41,881 bases of DNA from Lentisphaerota bacterium (GCA_015061775.1 SUVY01000017.1:1-41881), one strand, 5' to 3'. Positions 31,397 to 40,582 are shown, counted from the stretch's first letter. The notes: a model not told the origin generated them from the sequence alone. Numbers and translations: made by a program.

Positions 31397-32197
31397 ATGG
31401 CTAAAATCCATCCGACAAGTGTAGTTGAAGACGGCGCGATCCTGGGAGAAGGAGTGGAAATCGGTCCGCTCTGTTATGTCGGCCCCAACGTCAAGATAGG
31501 CGACGGAACCCGTCTGCTCAGCCATTGCAACGTTGACGGATATACCACCATCGGATGCCGCAATGTCCTGCATCCGTTCGCCGCGCTCGGTCAGCCGGCG
31601 CAGGATCACTCGGTGATCCCGGGAACCGTGACCAGACTCGAAGTCGGCGACGACAATATCTTCCGCGAAGGAACCGCCATCCACACCGGCACCATGCCCG
31701 ATACCGCCACCGTCATCGGAAACCACTGCATGTTCATGAACGGCAGCCACGTCGGACACAACTGCATCGTCGGCAACAACGTCATCTACGTCAGTCAGGC
31801 AGTCACCGGAGGCTATGCCGAGATCCAGGATAACGTCATCCTTTCCGGACTCGTCGCCATCCACCAGTTCTGCCGCGTCGGACGCTTCACCATCATCTCC
31901 GGATGCTCGGCGTTCAGCAAGGATGTTCCTCCCTTCATGATGGCTGAGGGACGCAACGGCGGAGTCAAGATGATCAACAAAGTCGGACTCACCCGCGCCG
32001 GATTTTCCACCGAGGCGATCAAAAACATCAAAGATATGTTCAAGATCTTCTACATGGACAATCTCGGTCCCGCCGGAGCGGTCGCCAAAATCGAAGCTGA
32101 ACTGCCTCCGACCCCCGAGGTGCTGGAGTTCATCAACTTCTGCAAGACCAGCAAGCGCGGAGTTATTTCCGCCAACGTAAGCGGTCACCGCGATTGA
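31397..32197 (+). CDS. lpxA: UDP-N-acetylglucosamine 3-O-acyltransferase
   Basis: A 266-aa left-handed beta-helix protein made of hexapeptide repeats (about 5-190) with a helical C-terminus. The catalytic histidine is H121 in 'NGSHVGHNC' (E. coli H125), and 'GLVAIHQFCRVG' (151-162) carries the conserved H156-Q. It transfers 3-hydroxyacyl groups from ACP to UDP-GlcNAc, the first step of lipid A synthesis. AGGGG precedes the ATG. The gene shows that the organism makes lipid A. Unusually, no lpxD, fabZ, lpxC or lpxB adjoins it. Confidence 0.95.
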   Translation: MAKIHPTSVVEDGAILGEGVEIGPLCYVGPNVKIGDGTRLLSHCNVDGYTTIGCRNVLHPFAALGQPAQDHSVIPGTVTRLEVGDDNIFREGTAIHTGTMPDTATVIGNHCMFMNGSHVGHNCIVGNNVIYVSQAVTGGYAEIQDNVILSGLVAIHQFCRVGRFTIISGCSAFSKDVPPFMMAEGRNGGVKMINKVGLTRAGFSTEAIKNIKDMFKIFYMDNLGPAGAVAKIEAELPPTPEVLEFINFCKTSKRGVISANVSGHRD

Positions 32198-32251
32198 AAA
32201 GATTGTTTTATCAGAGTTTAATATATCCATACAGAAATAAGGTTTGCTATC

Positions 32252-33910
32252 ATGTTGAATGCTCTCGAAAAGAATGAAAAGTTTTCCCGCCGCCGCGGTC
32301 CGGTCGTTCTCGCTATCCTCGACGGAGTCGGTTTCGGCAAGTATGAAGACGGAGACGCCGTCAAAATGGCGCGTACTCCTGTTCTCGACGCCCTGATGCA
32401 GAACAGCCCCTCCACCAGCCTCAAGGCTCACGGAACTGCGGTCGGTATGCCCACCGACGCCGACATGGGCAACAGCGAAGTCGGACACAACGCCATCGGC
32501 TGCGGCCGCGTCTTCTCTCAGGGCGCAAAGCTGGTCGATGAGGCAGTCACCAGCGGCAAGCTCTTCGAGGGCGAGACCTGGAACAAACTCGTCGCCAACT
32601 CCGTGGACAACGCGAGCGCGCTGCACTTTATCGGACTCTTCTCTGACGGCAACGTCCACAGCCACATCAACCACCTCAAAGCGATGGTCGAGCGTGCTGC
32701 CGCTTCCGGAGTCAAAAATATCTGCATCCACGCTCTGCTCGACGGACGCGACGTTCCCGAGACCAGCGCACTTGACTACATTGTTCCGTTCGAGGAGTTC
32801 CTCGCCGGAATCAATGAGAAATACTCCTGCTGCGCCCGCATCGCTTCCGGCGGCGGCCGCATGGTCATCACCATGGACCGTTACGGAGCCAACTGGGATA
32901 TGGTCAGAAAGGGTTGGGAGACCCACGTTCTCGGCAAAGGCCGCTTCTTCAAGTCAGCTCAGGAAGCAGTCGAGACTCTCCGCAGCGAGACCGGCGCCAT
33001 CGACCAGGATCTTGACGCATTCGTCATCAGCACCGACGGAAGCACTCCGACCGGAGCCATCAACGACAAAGATTCTGTCATCTTCTTCAACTTCCGCGGA
33101 GACCGCAGCCTCGAGATCACTGCCGCTTTTGAATCCGACAGCTCATTCGACAAGTTCGACCGCGTCCGCGTTCCTCAGGTGATGTACGCCGGAATGATGG
33201 AGTATGACGGAGACCTTCACGCTCCGGCCCTCTATCTGGTCAATCCTCCGGAAATCGACCGCACCATGGACGAGTACCTCTGCGCCTCCAAAGTCCGCCA
33301 GTTCGCGGTCAGCGAGACCCAGAAGTACGGTCACGTCACCTACTTCTTCAACGGAAACCGCTCCGGCAAATTCGACGAAGAGCTCGATACCTACATGGAG
33401 ATCCGCTCCGATGTCGTTCCCTTCGAGCAGAGACCTTGGATGAAGTGCGCCGAGATCACCGATGCGGTGGTCGATGCCATCGAGTCCGGAAAATATGATA
33501 TGATCCGTCTCAACTACCCCAACGGCGATATGGTCGGTCACACCGGAAGCATGGATGCCGTCCTCGTTTCCATGGAGGCTCTCGACCTCTGTCTCGGACG
33601 CATCAAAGCCGCCGTCGATGCCGCAGGCGGAGTCCTGGTCATCTCTGCCGACCACGGCAACGCCGACGATATGTATGAGCACAAGAAAGACGGTTCCCTC
33701 AAGAAGGACGCCGAGGGCAATATCGCCCGCAAGACCAGCCACTCACTCAACCCGGTTCCCTGCATCGTCTATGACCCGGAGTTCAAGGGCGAGTATGAGT
33801 GCACCCTGCGCGAAGGTCTCGGAATCAGCAGTCTCGGAGCCACCTGCATCGAACTGCTCGGCTTCAAAGCTCCGGCTGAGTACGATCCCAGCGTCCTTGT
33901 GATGAAATAA
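32252..33910 (+). CDS. gpmI: 2,3-bisphosphoglycerate-independent phosphoglycerate mutase
   Basis: A 552-aa alkaline-phosphatase-superfamily enzyme. D24 in 'AILDGVGFG' and the phosphoserine S75 in 'DADMGNSEVGHN' (69-80) are clear, as are 'LDGRDVPE' and the metal-binding 'ISADHGNAD' near the C-terminus. It interconverts 3- and 2-phosphoglycerate in glycolysis with manganese. About 40 residues longer than E. coli GpmI (514), a length seen in some PVC and Bacteroidetes homologues. It follows lpxA by 54 nt. Confidence 0.96.
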   Translation: MLNALEKNEKFSRRRGPVVLAILDGVGFGKYEDGDAVKMARTPVLDALMQNSPSTSLKAHGTAVGMPTDADMGNSEVGHNAIGCGRVFSQGAKLVDEAVTSGKLFEGETWNKLVANSVDNASALHFIGLFSDGNVHSHINHLKAMVERAAASGVKNICIHALLDGRDVPETSALDYIVPFEEFLAGINEKYSCCARIASGGGRMVITMDRYGANWDMVRKGWETHVLGKGRFFKSAQEAVETLRSETGAIDQDLDAFVISTDGSTPTGAINDKDSVIFFNFRGDRSLEITAAFESDSSFDKFDRVRVPQVMYAGMMEYDGDLHAPALYLVNPPEIDRTMDEYLCASKVRQFAVSETQKYGHVTYFFNGNRSGKFDEELDTYMEIRSDVVPFEQRPWMKCAEITDAVVDAIESGKYDMIRLNYPNGDMVGHTGSMDAVLVSMEALDLCLGRIKAAVDAAGGVLVISADHGNADDMYEHKKDGSLKKDAEGNIARKTSHSLNPVPCIVYDPEFKGEYECTLREGLGISSLGATCIELLGFKAPAEYDPSVLVMK

Positions 33911-33932
33911 TTTTTCAGGAAACTTCTTTACT

Positions 33933-35204
33933 ATGGAACAGAATCAGTCCATAAACTACGCCGCAGAGCTCGAAGCTATCGGCAAAAAGGCGAAGATCGC
34001 CGCCGAGGCATTGGCGGTGACCGGAGATGATGTGAAAAAGCTCACACTTGAGCGCATGGCATTCCGTCTTGAGGCGGCTATTCCTGAAATCATCAACGCC
34101 AATATCCGCGATACCGAGTCAGCCCGCCGGAAGGGCATCTCAAGCGCGATGCTCGACCGTCTCACCCTCGACGAAAAACGCGTGAGACAGATGGCTGAGG
34201 GGTTGCGTATCGTCGCAGCCCAGAGCGATCCCGTAGGCAAAGTCATTTCGCGTTCGACCCGTCCCAACGGTCTTGAAATAACCAAGATCAGCGTTCCCTT
34301 CGGAGTCATCGGCATCATCTATGAGGCGCGTCCCAACGTCACCTCAGACGCCGCCGGAATCTGTCTCAAGGCGGGCAACGCGGTGATCCTGCGCGGAGGC
34401 AGCGAAGCGTTCTACTCCAATCAGGCGATAGCAAAGCTGCTCAACCGCGGAGCGATGGACGCGGGACTTCCGGACGGAGTCGTTCAGCTTCTTCCGTGGA
34501 GCGACCGCGAGGCGGTGAAGGCGATGCTCAAACTCGACCGCTACATCGATCTGGTGATCCCGCGCGGAGGCGAGAGCCTGATCCGCATGGTGACAGCCGA
34601 GGCGACCATGCCCGTGCTCAAGCACTACAAGGGAGTCTGTCATCTGTACGTCGATGAGAAGTGCGATATCGCTCAGGCGGTCAAAATAATCGTCAACGCC
34701 AAGTGTCAGCGTCCGGGAGTCTGCAACGCCCTCGAAACGCTGCTGGTCAACCGCAATATCGCCTCTGAGTTCGCAGGAGTGTTCGCTTCCGCGATGCGCG
34801 AGAACGGCGTTGAGCTGCGCTGCGATGAGACTTTCCTGGAGCTTATTCCCGAAAGCAAGGCGGCAGCCGAAGAGGATTGGAGCGCAGAGTATCTCGCTCT
34901 CGTGCTCGCGGTCAAAGCTGTGGACTCCGTCGAAGAGGCGGTGAACCACATCAACAACTACGGCAGCCACCACAGCGACGGAATCATCTCTTCCATCGAA
35001 GAGAACATCAACTATTTCTATGGACACACTGACTCCTCGACCGTCTATGCCAATGCCTCCACCCGTTTCACCGACGGCGGAGAGTTCGGCATGGGGGCGG
35101 AAATCGGAATATCCACCGATAAACTCCACGCCAGAGGTCCGATGGGAGCCGATGAGTTGACAACTTACAAATATCTGGTACGCGGCACAGGTCAGATCCG
35201 CTGA
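33933..35204 (+). CDS. proA: Glutamate-5-semialdehyde dehydrogenase (gamma-glutamyl phosphate reductase)
   Basis: A 423-aa aldehyde-dehydrogenase-fold enzyme with the ProA landmarks 'GIIYEARPNVTSDA' (127-140), 'LRGGSEA' (153-159), 'VIPRGGE' (208-214) and the catalytic cysteine C264 in 'QRPGVCNALET'. It reduces gamma-glutamyl phosphate to glutamate-5-semialdehyde in proline synthesis. Length matches the family (417 in E. coli). No proB or proC lies beside it. The V-ATPase gene starts 21 nt after its stop, so the two may share a transcript. Confidence 0.96.
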   Translation: MEQNQSINYAAELEAIGKKAKIAAEALAVTGDDVKKLTLERMAFRLEAAIPEIINANIRDTESARRKGISSAMLDRLTLDEKRVRQMAEGLRIVAAQSDPVGKVISRSTRPNGLEITKISVPFGVIGIIYEARPNVTSDAAGICLKAGNAVILRGGSEAFYSNQAIAKLLNRGAMDAGLPDGVVQLLPWSDREAVKAMLKLDRYIDLVIPRGGESLIRMVTAEATMPVLKHYKGVCHLYVDEKCDIAQAVKIIVNAKCQRPGVCNALETLLVNRNIASEFAGVFASAMRENGVELRCDETFLELIPESKAAAEEDWSAEYLALVLAVKAVDSVEEAVNHINNYGSHHSDGIISSIEENINYFYGHTDSSTVYANASTRFTDGGEFGMGAEIGISTDKLHARGPMGADELTTYKYLVRGTGQIR

Positions 35205-35225
35205 GCCGCAGTTTGAGGTGTAATT

Positions 35226-37016
35226 ATGATCGTAGCAATGAAAAAAGTCACTCTGCTGATCCTCGATGAGGATAAAGAGAGCGTATTGACTTGTCTGCGC
35301 GATCTCGGAGTAATGCAGATCGATCAGACTTCCCAGGTATCGGTCACCAGCGCGACGGCACGCGAGCAGTATGAACAGGCGAAACGGACAGTTTCCGCTC
35401 TGCAGAGCTTTGCCAAAAGCGAAGGCGTGGAGATCCCTGCGGCTGAGCAGAAGTCGCGCCACGACGGAGCTGCCGCGCTCGAGGAGGCACAGAAGCACCT
35501 CGACGACGCCCAGATGCTCTCCTCTGAGATAGCCGCGCTCAAACAGCGCATCGACGACATCTCCGTCTGGGGAGACTTCGACCGCAAACAGTTCGACGAT
35601 CTCAAAAACAAGGGAGTCAATATCCTGCTCTGCCGCGGAACGGTCTCCGATTTTGAAGCGGCGAAGGCAAAAGAGAATGTCGATTGCGTCATCGTTTCAC
35701 AGGTGAAAAAGAGTGTTGCGTTCGCTGTGCTGTCGCTCGATAAACTTGATGCCAAAGAGTATCCGGCGGTGAAACTTGCGGCGGACGACGATCCGCGCGA
35801 ACTCAAAAAACGCCTTGCGGAACTCGAAGAAAAGTTTGAGAGCAACCGCAAAGAAGCAGTCGCACTGCTCTCCAAAATCGGAGACATGACAAGCGAGATG
35901 GAGTTCCGGGCAGAAGAGCTCGAATTCAGCCGCGCGTATGATGAATTGGCAGACCACGGCAGACTGATAACCCTTTCCGGCTATGTACCGGCTCCTGAGA
36001 TGGACAAGCTCAAGGCGGCGGCGGTAGAGCAGGGCTGGGGAGTGGTATTCGATGATCCTGCTCCCGGAGAGAGTGTTCCGGTGCTGGTCAAGCCGTCGAA
36101 GTTTTCGCGGGTGATACGCCCCTTGTTCGACTTCCTCGGAATCGAGCCCGGATATGAGGAGACTGATGCGTCTCCTGTGATTCTGATATTCTTTACAATA
36201 TTCTATGCGATGATCGTGGGCGATGCCGGATACGGATTGCTGTTCCTGCTTCCGACGCTGGCGGGAATGTACCTGCTGCGCAATAAGCCTGCGGCAAAAC
36301 TTCCGCTGCGTCTCATGCTTATTCTGAGCTGCGCCACCGTCATCTGGGGAGTGCTCTGCGGAAGCTACTTCGGAGTCACCTGGGGAGGCCTGAAGTGCCT
36401 GACCGACTCCGCAGTAAAAGATAAGAGTATGCAGATATTCTGCTTCATGCTGGCGATAGCGCAGCTCTCGGTCGGCAGGATATGGAAGGCGTTTGCCGAC
36501 AAAAATATCCGCAGCATCATATCCAACTTCGGCTGGGTGCTTGTGATCTGCGGAAACTTTTTCCTGACCTACCAGCTGCTGATCGATGCCAACAGATTTC
36601 CTCCGTCCATCATGGCTGTGCTGTACTCCGTGGGTCTTGTGATGGTCGCGCTGACCGGAGTTGACTGGAAAAATCCCGCAGATATCTTCCAGTTTCCCTT
36701 CTCTATCATCGGCAGCTTCACCGACGTGCTGAGCTACATCCGTCTCTTCGCCGTGGGAATGGCGGGAGCGTGCATCGCCCAGAGCTTCAACGGAATGGGC
36801 ATGGATGTCGCCAAAGCAAGTCCCTGGTTCATCGTATTCGGAGTCCTCGTCATGGTCTTCGGACACCTGCTCAATCTTGCGCTTGCCATGATGAGTGTGC
36901 TGGTCCACGCCGTGCGTCTCAATACTCTGGAGTTTTCCAACCACGTCGGATTGACCTGGAGCGGACAGAAATATACACCATTTAAAAATAACAACCAAAA
37001 CAAGGAAGGAAAATAA
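35226..37016 (+). CDS. V-type ATP synthase subunit I (a-subunit homologue)
   Basis: A 596-aa protein of the V/A-type ATPase subunit I family. The soluble N-terminal half contains coiled coils (about 70-120, 190-220). The membrane half (about 305-580) has about seven helices, including 'IFFTIFYAMIVGDAGYGLLF' (about 319-338) and the C-terminal 'FGHLLNLALAMMSVLVHAVRLNTLEF' region carrying the family's conserved Arg/His/Glu residues for ion passage. The N-terminus 'MIVAMKKVTLLIL' is family-like, supporting ATG 35226. It forms the ion channel with subunit K, encoded 3 nt downstream. Confidence 0.95.
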   Translation: MIVAMKKVTLLILDEDKESVLTCLRDLGVMQIDQTSQVSVTSATAREQYEQAKRTVSALQSFAKSEGVEIPAAEQKSRHDGAAALEEAQKHLDDAQMLSSEIAALKQRIDDISVWGDFDRKQFDDLKNKGVNILLCRGTVSDFEAAKAKENVDCVIVSQVKKSVAFAVLSLDKLDAKEYPAVKLAADDDPRELKKRLAELEEKFESNRKEAVALLSKIGDMTSEMEFRAEELEFSRAYDELADHGRLITLSGYVPAPEMDKLKAAAVEQGWGVVFDDPAPGESVPVLVKPSKFSRVIRPLFDFLGIEPGYEETDASPVILIFFTIFYAMIVGDAGYGLLFLLPTLAGMYLLRNKPAAKLPLRLMLILSCATVIWGVLCGSYFGVTWGGLKCLTDSAVKDKSMQIFCFMLAIAQLSVGRIWKAFADKNIRSIISNFGWVLVICGNFFLTYQLLIDANRFPPSIMAVLYSVGLVMVALTGVDWKNPADIFQFPFSIIGSFTDVLSYIRLFAVGMAGACIAQSFNGMGMDVAKASPWFIVFGVLVMVFGHLLNLALAMMSVLVHAVRLNTLEFSNHVGLTWSGQKYTPFKNNNQNKEGK

Positions 37017-37019
37017 AAA

Positions 37020-37475
37020 ATGTCAGAAACCATCATCAAAGCCATCTGTTACGGAGCCGGCTACATTTGCGTCGGACTCGCCGCCATCGGTTCCGTTCTC
37101 GGAACCGGCAAAGCCGGAGAGGCCGCCATCGGAGCCTGGAGAAAATGCTATCAGCAGGGCAAAACCGCGCCGTTCCTGCTGCTCGCCATGGTCGGAGCTC
37201 CGCTGTCCCAGACCATCTACGCCATGATCCTCATGGTCACGATGAACGGCAAGATCAACACTGCTCCGCAGAATTGGCCTGCGTACCTGATCATCGGAAT
37301 TCTCTGCGGACTTGCTCAGATGTTCTCAGCGATCTTCCAGGGCAAATGTGCCGCCTGCGGAAGCGTCGCCTTCGCCGAGAGCGACAAAGGATTTGCCAAC
37401 TACCTCATGGTGCTCGGAATCATCGAGACCTGCGCCATCTTCGCACTGGTCTTCAGCTTCATGGCGATGCCGTAA
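37020..37475 (+). CDS. V-type ATP synthase subunit K (proteolipid c ring)
   Basis: A 151-aa double-hairpin proteolipid with four helices (about 8-30, 50-75, 88-108, 125-149). The ion-binding carboxylate is E136 in 'GIIETCAIF'. S63-Q64 and Q107 fall where Enterococcus hirae NtpK has T64-Q65 and Q110, residues that bind Na+. From this I infer a Na+-coupled enzyme. It lies 3 nt after subunit I and is followed by a strong terminator. The catalytic subunits A, B, D and E are not in this window. Confidence 0.94.
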   Translation: MSETIIKAICYGAGYICVGLAAIGSVLGTGKAGEAAIGAWRKCYQQGKTAPFLLLAMVGAPLSQTIYAMILMVTMNGKINTAPQNWPAYLIIGILCGLAQMFSAIFQGKCAACGSVAFAESDKGFANYLMVLGIIETCAIFALVFSFMAMP

Positions 37476-37491
37476 TTCAAAACGCGAATCC

Positions 37492-37520
37492 AGCCGGAGC
37501 AAAAAGCTCCGGCTTTTTTT
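37492..37520 (+). terminator. Intrinsic terminator after V-ATPase subunit K
   Basis: A perfect 9-bp stem (37492-37500 with 37506-37514), a loop of five A's, and a T-run to 37520, 16 nt after the stop codon. Confidence 0.93.
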
Positions 37521-37530
37521 CAACGGCTTT

Positions 37531-37682
37531 GTTCCTGATATGGGGAGATGATGCGAAAGAAAGCAGGAAAACTTCTTTGCGCGAGAAAAGAAGCCGAACG
37601 TCGGCTTCGTTATTCTTTTCCCCCTGTCCCGCCATAGCCTTGGCGACGGCGGATCTCACCCTTTCAAGAAAAGCGGAAAACT
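37531..37682. repeat. Long-hairpin dispersed repeat, copy 3 (diverged, inverted)
   Basis: Read on the minus strand, both edges match copies 1 and 2: the CCGCTTTTCTTGAA edge at about 37661-37677 and GCATCATCTCCCCATATCAGGAAC at 37531-37554 (at most one difference from copy 1). The central stem has been replaced by shorter hairpins and an insertion. It fills most of the 37476-37778 gap. Confidence 0.7.
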
Positions 37683-37778
37683 TTTTTATTTACTTTTACC
37701 TGCCTTTGTCGGGAACAGAGCCTATTTCAACCGCGATCCGGAGGAACCGCAGATCTCCGGACATAACTTCAGCAGAGC

Positions 37779-39152
37779 ATGATTTCAACGGTCACAAAAT
37801 ACTTTAAAAACAGATATTTCACCGCAGTATGTTGTACGGCGGCACTCTTTTTTGCGCTGTATCTGATATTCAACATCCTCTATCCGTGGCGCGGAGACGA
37901 TTTTCTTATCCGCTATACGTTGAGGACATCAACTCCGTGGGATATGATCGTTGACAGTTATTTCAACTGGACACTTCGTCTGGGCAACGTCATCGGGAGT
38001 TTTGTGGAGTGTTGTCCTAAAACGGTGTTCAATATATTCAACAGTATTGTCCAGACGGCTCTGATATTTTTTATTGCGGCTGTCGCGCTCGGAAGAACTC
38101 CCGACATAAGAGAGCGGCGCGATGCGCTGACTGTGCTCTTTTCTGCCGGACTTGCGGTCTTTGTCTGCCGTCCGGCAGATACGGTTTATTGGGTTCCTGG
38201 AGCGGTGCTGTACTCATGGGCGGCTCCGGTCTATCTGGGATGCTGTTTGTATCTGCTGCGCTGTGAAGAGCGCAAAGCGAGTCTGCATCTCAAGGAGTAT
38301 TGGCTGCTTGCTCTGCTGGGATTTTGTTCGGGGTACGCAAATGAAAACGTCGCACTCGCGGGAATACTGTTTCTGGCGGTGCGGATGTGTTTCAAAAAAT
38401 CAGCTCCGCTCGCCGTCACCCTCGGAGCGTGGACTCTCGGAGCGGTGTTTCTCTTCACCACTCCCGGAGCGGTAAAACGCATCGCCGATGTTTCCGGCGG
38501 AACGGCAGACGCCGGGCTGAGTATATGGGGAATGTTCTCCAAACTTCCAGAAATAGCGGCATTTTATATTGGTTCGAGCGTAGTTCCGCTTGCCGCGCTT
38601 GCTGTGACATTGCTGTTCACCTGGAGGAACATCGGTCATAAAACCCTGCTGCGCGCCGGAAGCGTGTTTGGATTGTCGGTGTTTGCCGCGCTGGTGTTTG
38701 CCGGGTGTCCGCTGCCTCCGATGAGAAGTTATTACGTCTGCAGTCTGCTGGTGATTTTAAGTTGTGTCATACTTTTTTGCGGAGCAGATATCAGCCGCAG
38801 AAAGCAGCTTTTGCTGAGTGTTTTTGCCCTGACTTCCGGAGCAGCAATGCTTTTGAGTTCGCTTCCTGACTTTATAAAGATCCACCGGGATGAGACAGAG
38901 CGCACGCATTTGATAACCGGGCAGAAGCGGAACCGTGTTCAATTAGTCACGGTTCCCGAGCACCGGGTATTGCGCCGCAGCTTTCTCCAATACGTATTTA
39001 TCGAGGACATCGCTGCCGATCCTGAGTTCTGGCTGAACCGCAATGCGGCACTCTATTACGGAGTTCCGCAAATCAGAACTGTGCCGGGCAAAGAGGCGGT
39101 TCCGCTTTACCGTAAGAAATTCCTGCAGATAACTGGAAAGGGAGATAAATGA
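37779..39152 (+). CDS. Polytopic membrane protein (DUF6056/glycosyltransferase-like)
   Basis: A 457-aa protein with about 10 hydrophobic helices (first at about 13-33, others between 85 and 360) and a soluble C-terminal tail (about 365-457). 'PWRGDDFLIRYTL' after TM1 and 'FNWTLRLGNVIG' resemble the first periplasmic loop of DUF6056/GtrII-type membrane glycosyltransferases, where an acidic pair follows TM1 (here D40, D41). It may use polyprenyl-linked sugars, but this is tentative. No strong ribosome binding site is seen before ATG 37779. It overlaps the ZIP gene by 4 nt. Confidence 0.72.
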   Translation: MISTVTKYFKNRYFTAVCCTAALFFALYLIFNILYPWRGDDFLIRYTLRTSTPWDMIVDSYFNWTLRLGNVIGSFVECCPKTVFNIFNSIVQTALIFFIAAVALGRTPDIRERRDALTVLFSAGLAVFVCRPADTVYWVPGAVLYSWAAPVYLGCCLYLLRCEERKASLHLKEYWLLALLGFCSGYANENVALAGILFLAVRMCFKKSAPLAVTLGAWTLGAVFLFTTPGAVKRIADVSGGTADAGLSIWGMFSKLPEIAAFYIGSSVVPLAALAVTLLFTWRNIGHKTLLRAGSVFGLSVFAALVFAGCPLPPMRSYYVCSLLVILSCVILFCGADISRRKQLLLSVFALTSGAAMLLSSLPDFIKIHRDETERTHLITGQKRNRVQLVTVPEHRVLRRSFLQYVFIEDIAADPEFWLNRNAALYYGVPQIRTVPGKEAVPLYRKKFLQITGKGDK

Positions 39153-39916
39153 AAGATTATGCTTCTTTACTTGCTGTAATCACGCTTTCGGTAGGTTTTT
39201 CTACCGTTGTCGGAGCGTGCGGAGGTCTGCTTGTCCGCAACCTTCCGCATAAGTTCCACGATATCATGCTGGGGGGCGCAAGCGGTATCATGCTCGCCGC
39301 CGCGGTGCTGGGATTGATCTCCCCCGCCGCAGATATGGAGATTCCAGGCGCGCTTTTTATGACCGTTGCCGGAGTCTTTTGCGGTGCCGCCATCGTGAGC
39401 GTTCTCGACAGGATAACTCCGCATCTGCACCGCATCGCCGGTGTCGATCAGGAGCCGCACTCCAACAACAGCAGCATCGCCAAAACTCTGCTCTTCATCA
39501 CCGCGATCGCCATTCACAAAATTCCGGAGGGGCTCGCCGCAGGCGTGAGTTTCGGAACTGGTGAACTCAACGATATCATTACCGTTTCCGGAAGTATCAC
39601 TCTGCAGAATATTCCTGAAGCCATGGTGATAATCTCCCCCTTGCTTGCCATCGGAGTCACCATGCGCCGCACCATCCTGATCGCAACCGGTATCGGCGTC
39701 GTCAGTATGATCTCAACTCTGATCGGTTACGCTCTCGTGTCCATCGTATCTCACGGTATGCCGTTCATACTTTCGCTCGCAGGAGGCACGATGCTATATG
39801 TGGTGAGCGATGAGATGATTCCGGAAACTCACTCCCACGGCTACGAAAAGGAGTCAACGTTTTCCCTGCTGGCAGGCTTCATGCTCATATTGGTGCTCCA
39901 GCGGGTCATAGGGTGA
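39149..39916 (+). CDS. ZIP-family divalent metal transporter
   Basis: A 255-aa inner-membrane protein with about 8 helices and a His-rich cytoplasmic loop (H92, H94, H104). TM4 has 'HKIPEGLAAGVSFG' (H123, E127) and TM5 has 'LQNIPEAM' (N154, E157), the binuclear metal site of ZIPs, with Q153 where TM5 usually has His. It probably imports zinc or iron. ATG 39149 overlaps the upstream stop. The glutamine substitution may shift metal preference. Confidence 0.92.
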   Translation: MKDYASLLAVITLSVGFSTVVGACGGLLVRNLPHKFHDIMLGGASGIMLAAAVLGLISPAADMEIPGALFMTVAGVFCGAAIVSVLDRITPHLHRIAGVDQEPHSNNSSIAKTLLFITAIAIHKIPEGLAAGVSFGTGELNDIITVSGSITLQNIPEAMVIISPLLAIGVTMRRTILIATGIGVVSMISTLIGYALVSIVSHGMPFILSLAGGTMLYVVSDEMIPETHSHGYEKESTFSLLAGFMLILVLQRVIG

Positions 39917-39922
39917 TACAAA

Positions 39923-40402
39923 ATGGCTAAAGTCGCAAAAAATAACGTGCTGCGTCTGCTCGAGAGCCGCGGAGCAGAGTATATCCACTACTGTTACGAT
40001 ACCGCGGATGGAAAAATCGACGCCGTGAGTGTCGCCCTGAAGATCGGACGCGCTCCGGAAGAGGTGTTCAAGACTCTGGTGACCCGCAGCGAGGGGCCGC
40101 GCTACTATGTGTTTGTTGTTCCGGGATGCTGTGAACTCGACCTCAAGAAGGCGGCGAAAGCGGCGGGCGAAAAGAGTATAGAGATGATAAGCTCCAAGGA
40201 GCTGCTTCCGCTCACAGGCTATATCCACGGCGGATGCAGTCCGTTCGGAATGAAAAAAGTGTTTCCGACCTTCGTCGATGAGACGGCGCAGCTCTACGAT
40301 ACCATCTGCGTAAGTGCAGGCAAAGTCGGAGAAAATCTCGCGATAGCTCCGGAAAATCTGCTTAAACACGTTCCGGCGCAGTTTGCCGACCTCACCAGAT
40401 AG
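39923..40402 (+). CDS. ybaK: Cys-tRNA(Pro)/Cys-tRNA(Cys) deacylase, YbaK/EbsC family
   Basis: A 159-aa single-domain editing protein of the YbaK family with 'VFKTLVTRSEG' (48-58, catalytic-site lysine K50) and 'GYIHGGCSPFGMKKVFPTFVDE' region (99-120). YbaK hydrolyses Cys-tRNA(Pro) made in error by prolyl-tRNA synthetase. Length equals E. coli YbaK. It follows the ZIP gene by 6 nt. Confidence 0.93.
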   Translation: MAKVAKNNVLRLLESRGAEYIHYCYDTADGKIDAVSVALKIGRAPEEVFKTLVTRSEGPRYYVFVVPGCCELDLKKAAKAAGEKSIEMISSKELLPLTGYIHGGCSPFGMKKVFPTFVDETAQLYDTICVSAGKVGENLAIAPENLLKHVPAQFADLTR

Positions 40403-40538
40403 GGAAATGTCATGCAGTTGATTTTAAATACAGTAAAATTTTTCGGTATTGTCTCAATTTTTGTGAAAACTTTTCAAAACAGAGGAGAAACAATATTTTG
40501 TTATACGATATGTTTTTTGTCAACATACGCAAAACGCT

Positions 40539-40559
40539 TGTCTCACAACATTTGAGACA
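40539..40559. promoter_or_regulatory. Palindromic candidate operator upstream of the EamA-type gene
   Basis: TGTCTCA, 7 nt, TGAGACA: a perfect inverted repeat ending 23 nt before the start codon at 40583, in an AT-rich 180-bp gap. The size and symmetry suit a dimeric repressor site; no T-run follows, so it is not a terminator. Confidence 0.5.
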
Positions 40560-40582
40560 CTAACAATTTTTCCGGGGATAAA

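Noticed and set aside
30734-32926. A 730-codon minus-strand open frame
   Set aside because: Only the last 165 codons form a protein family (SpoU methyltransferase). The rest is antisense to lpxA and the start of gpmI and reflects their codon bias.
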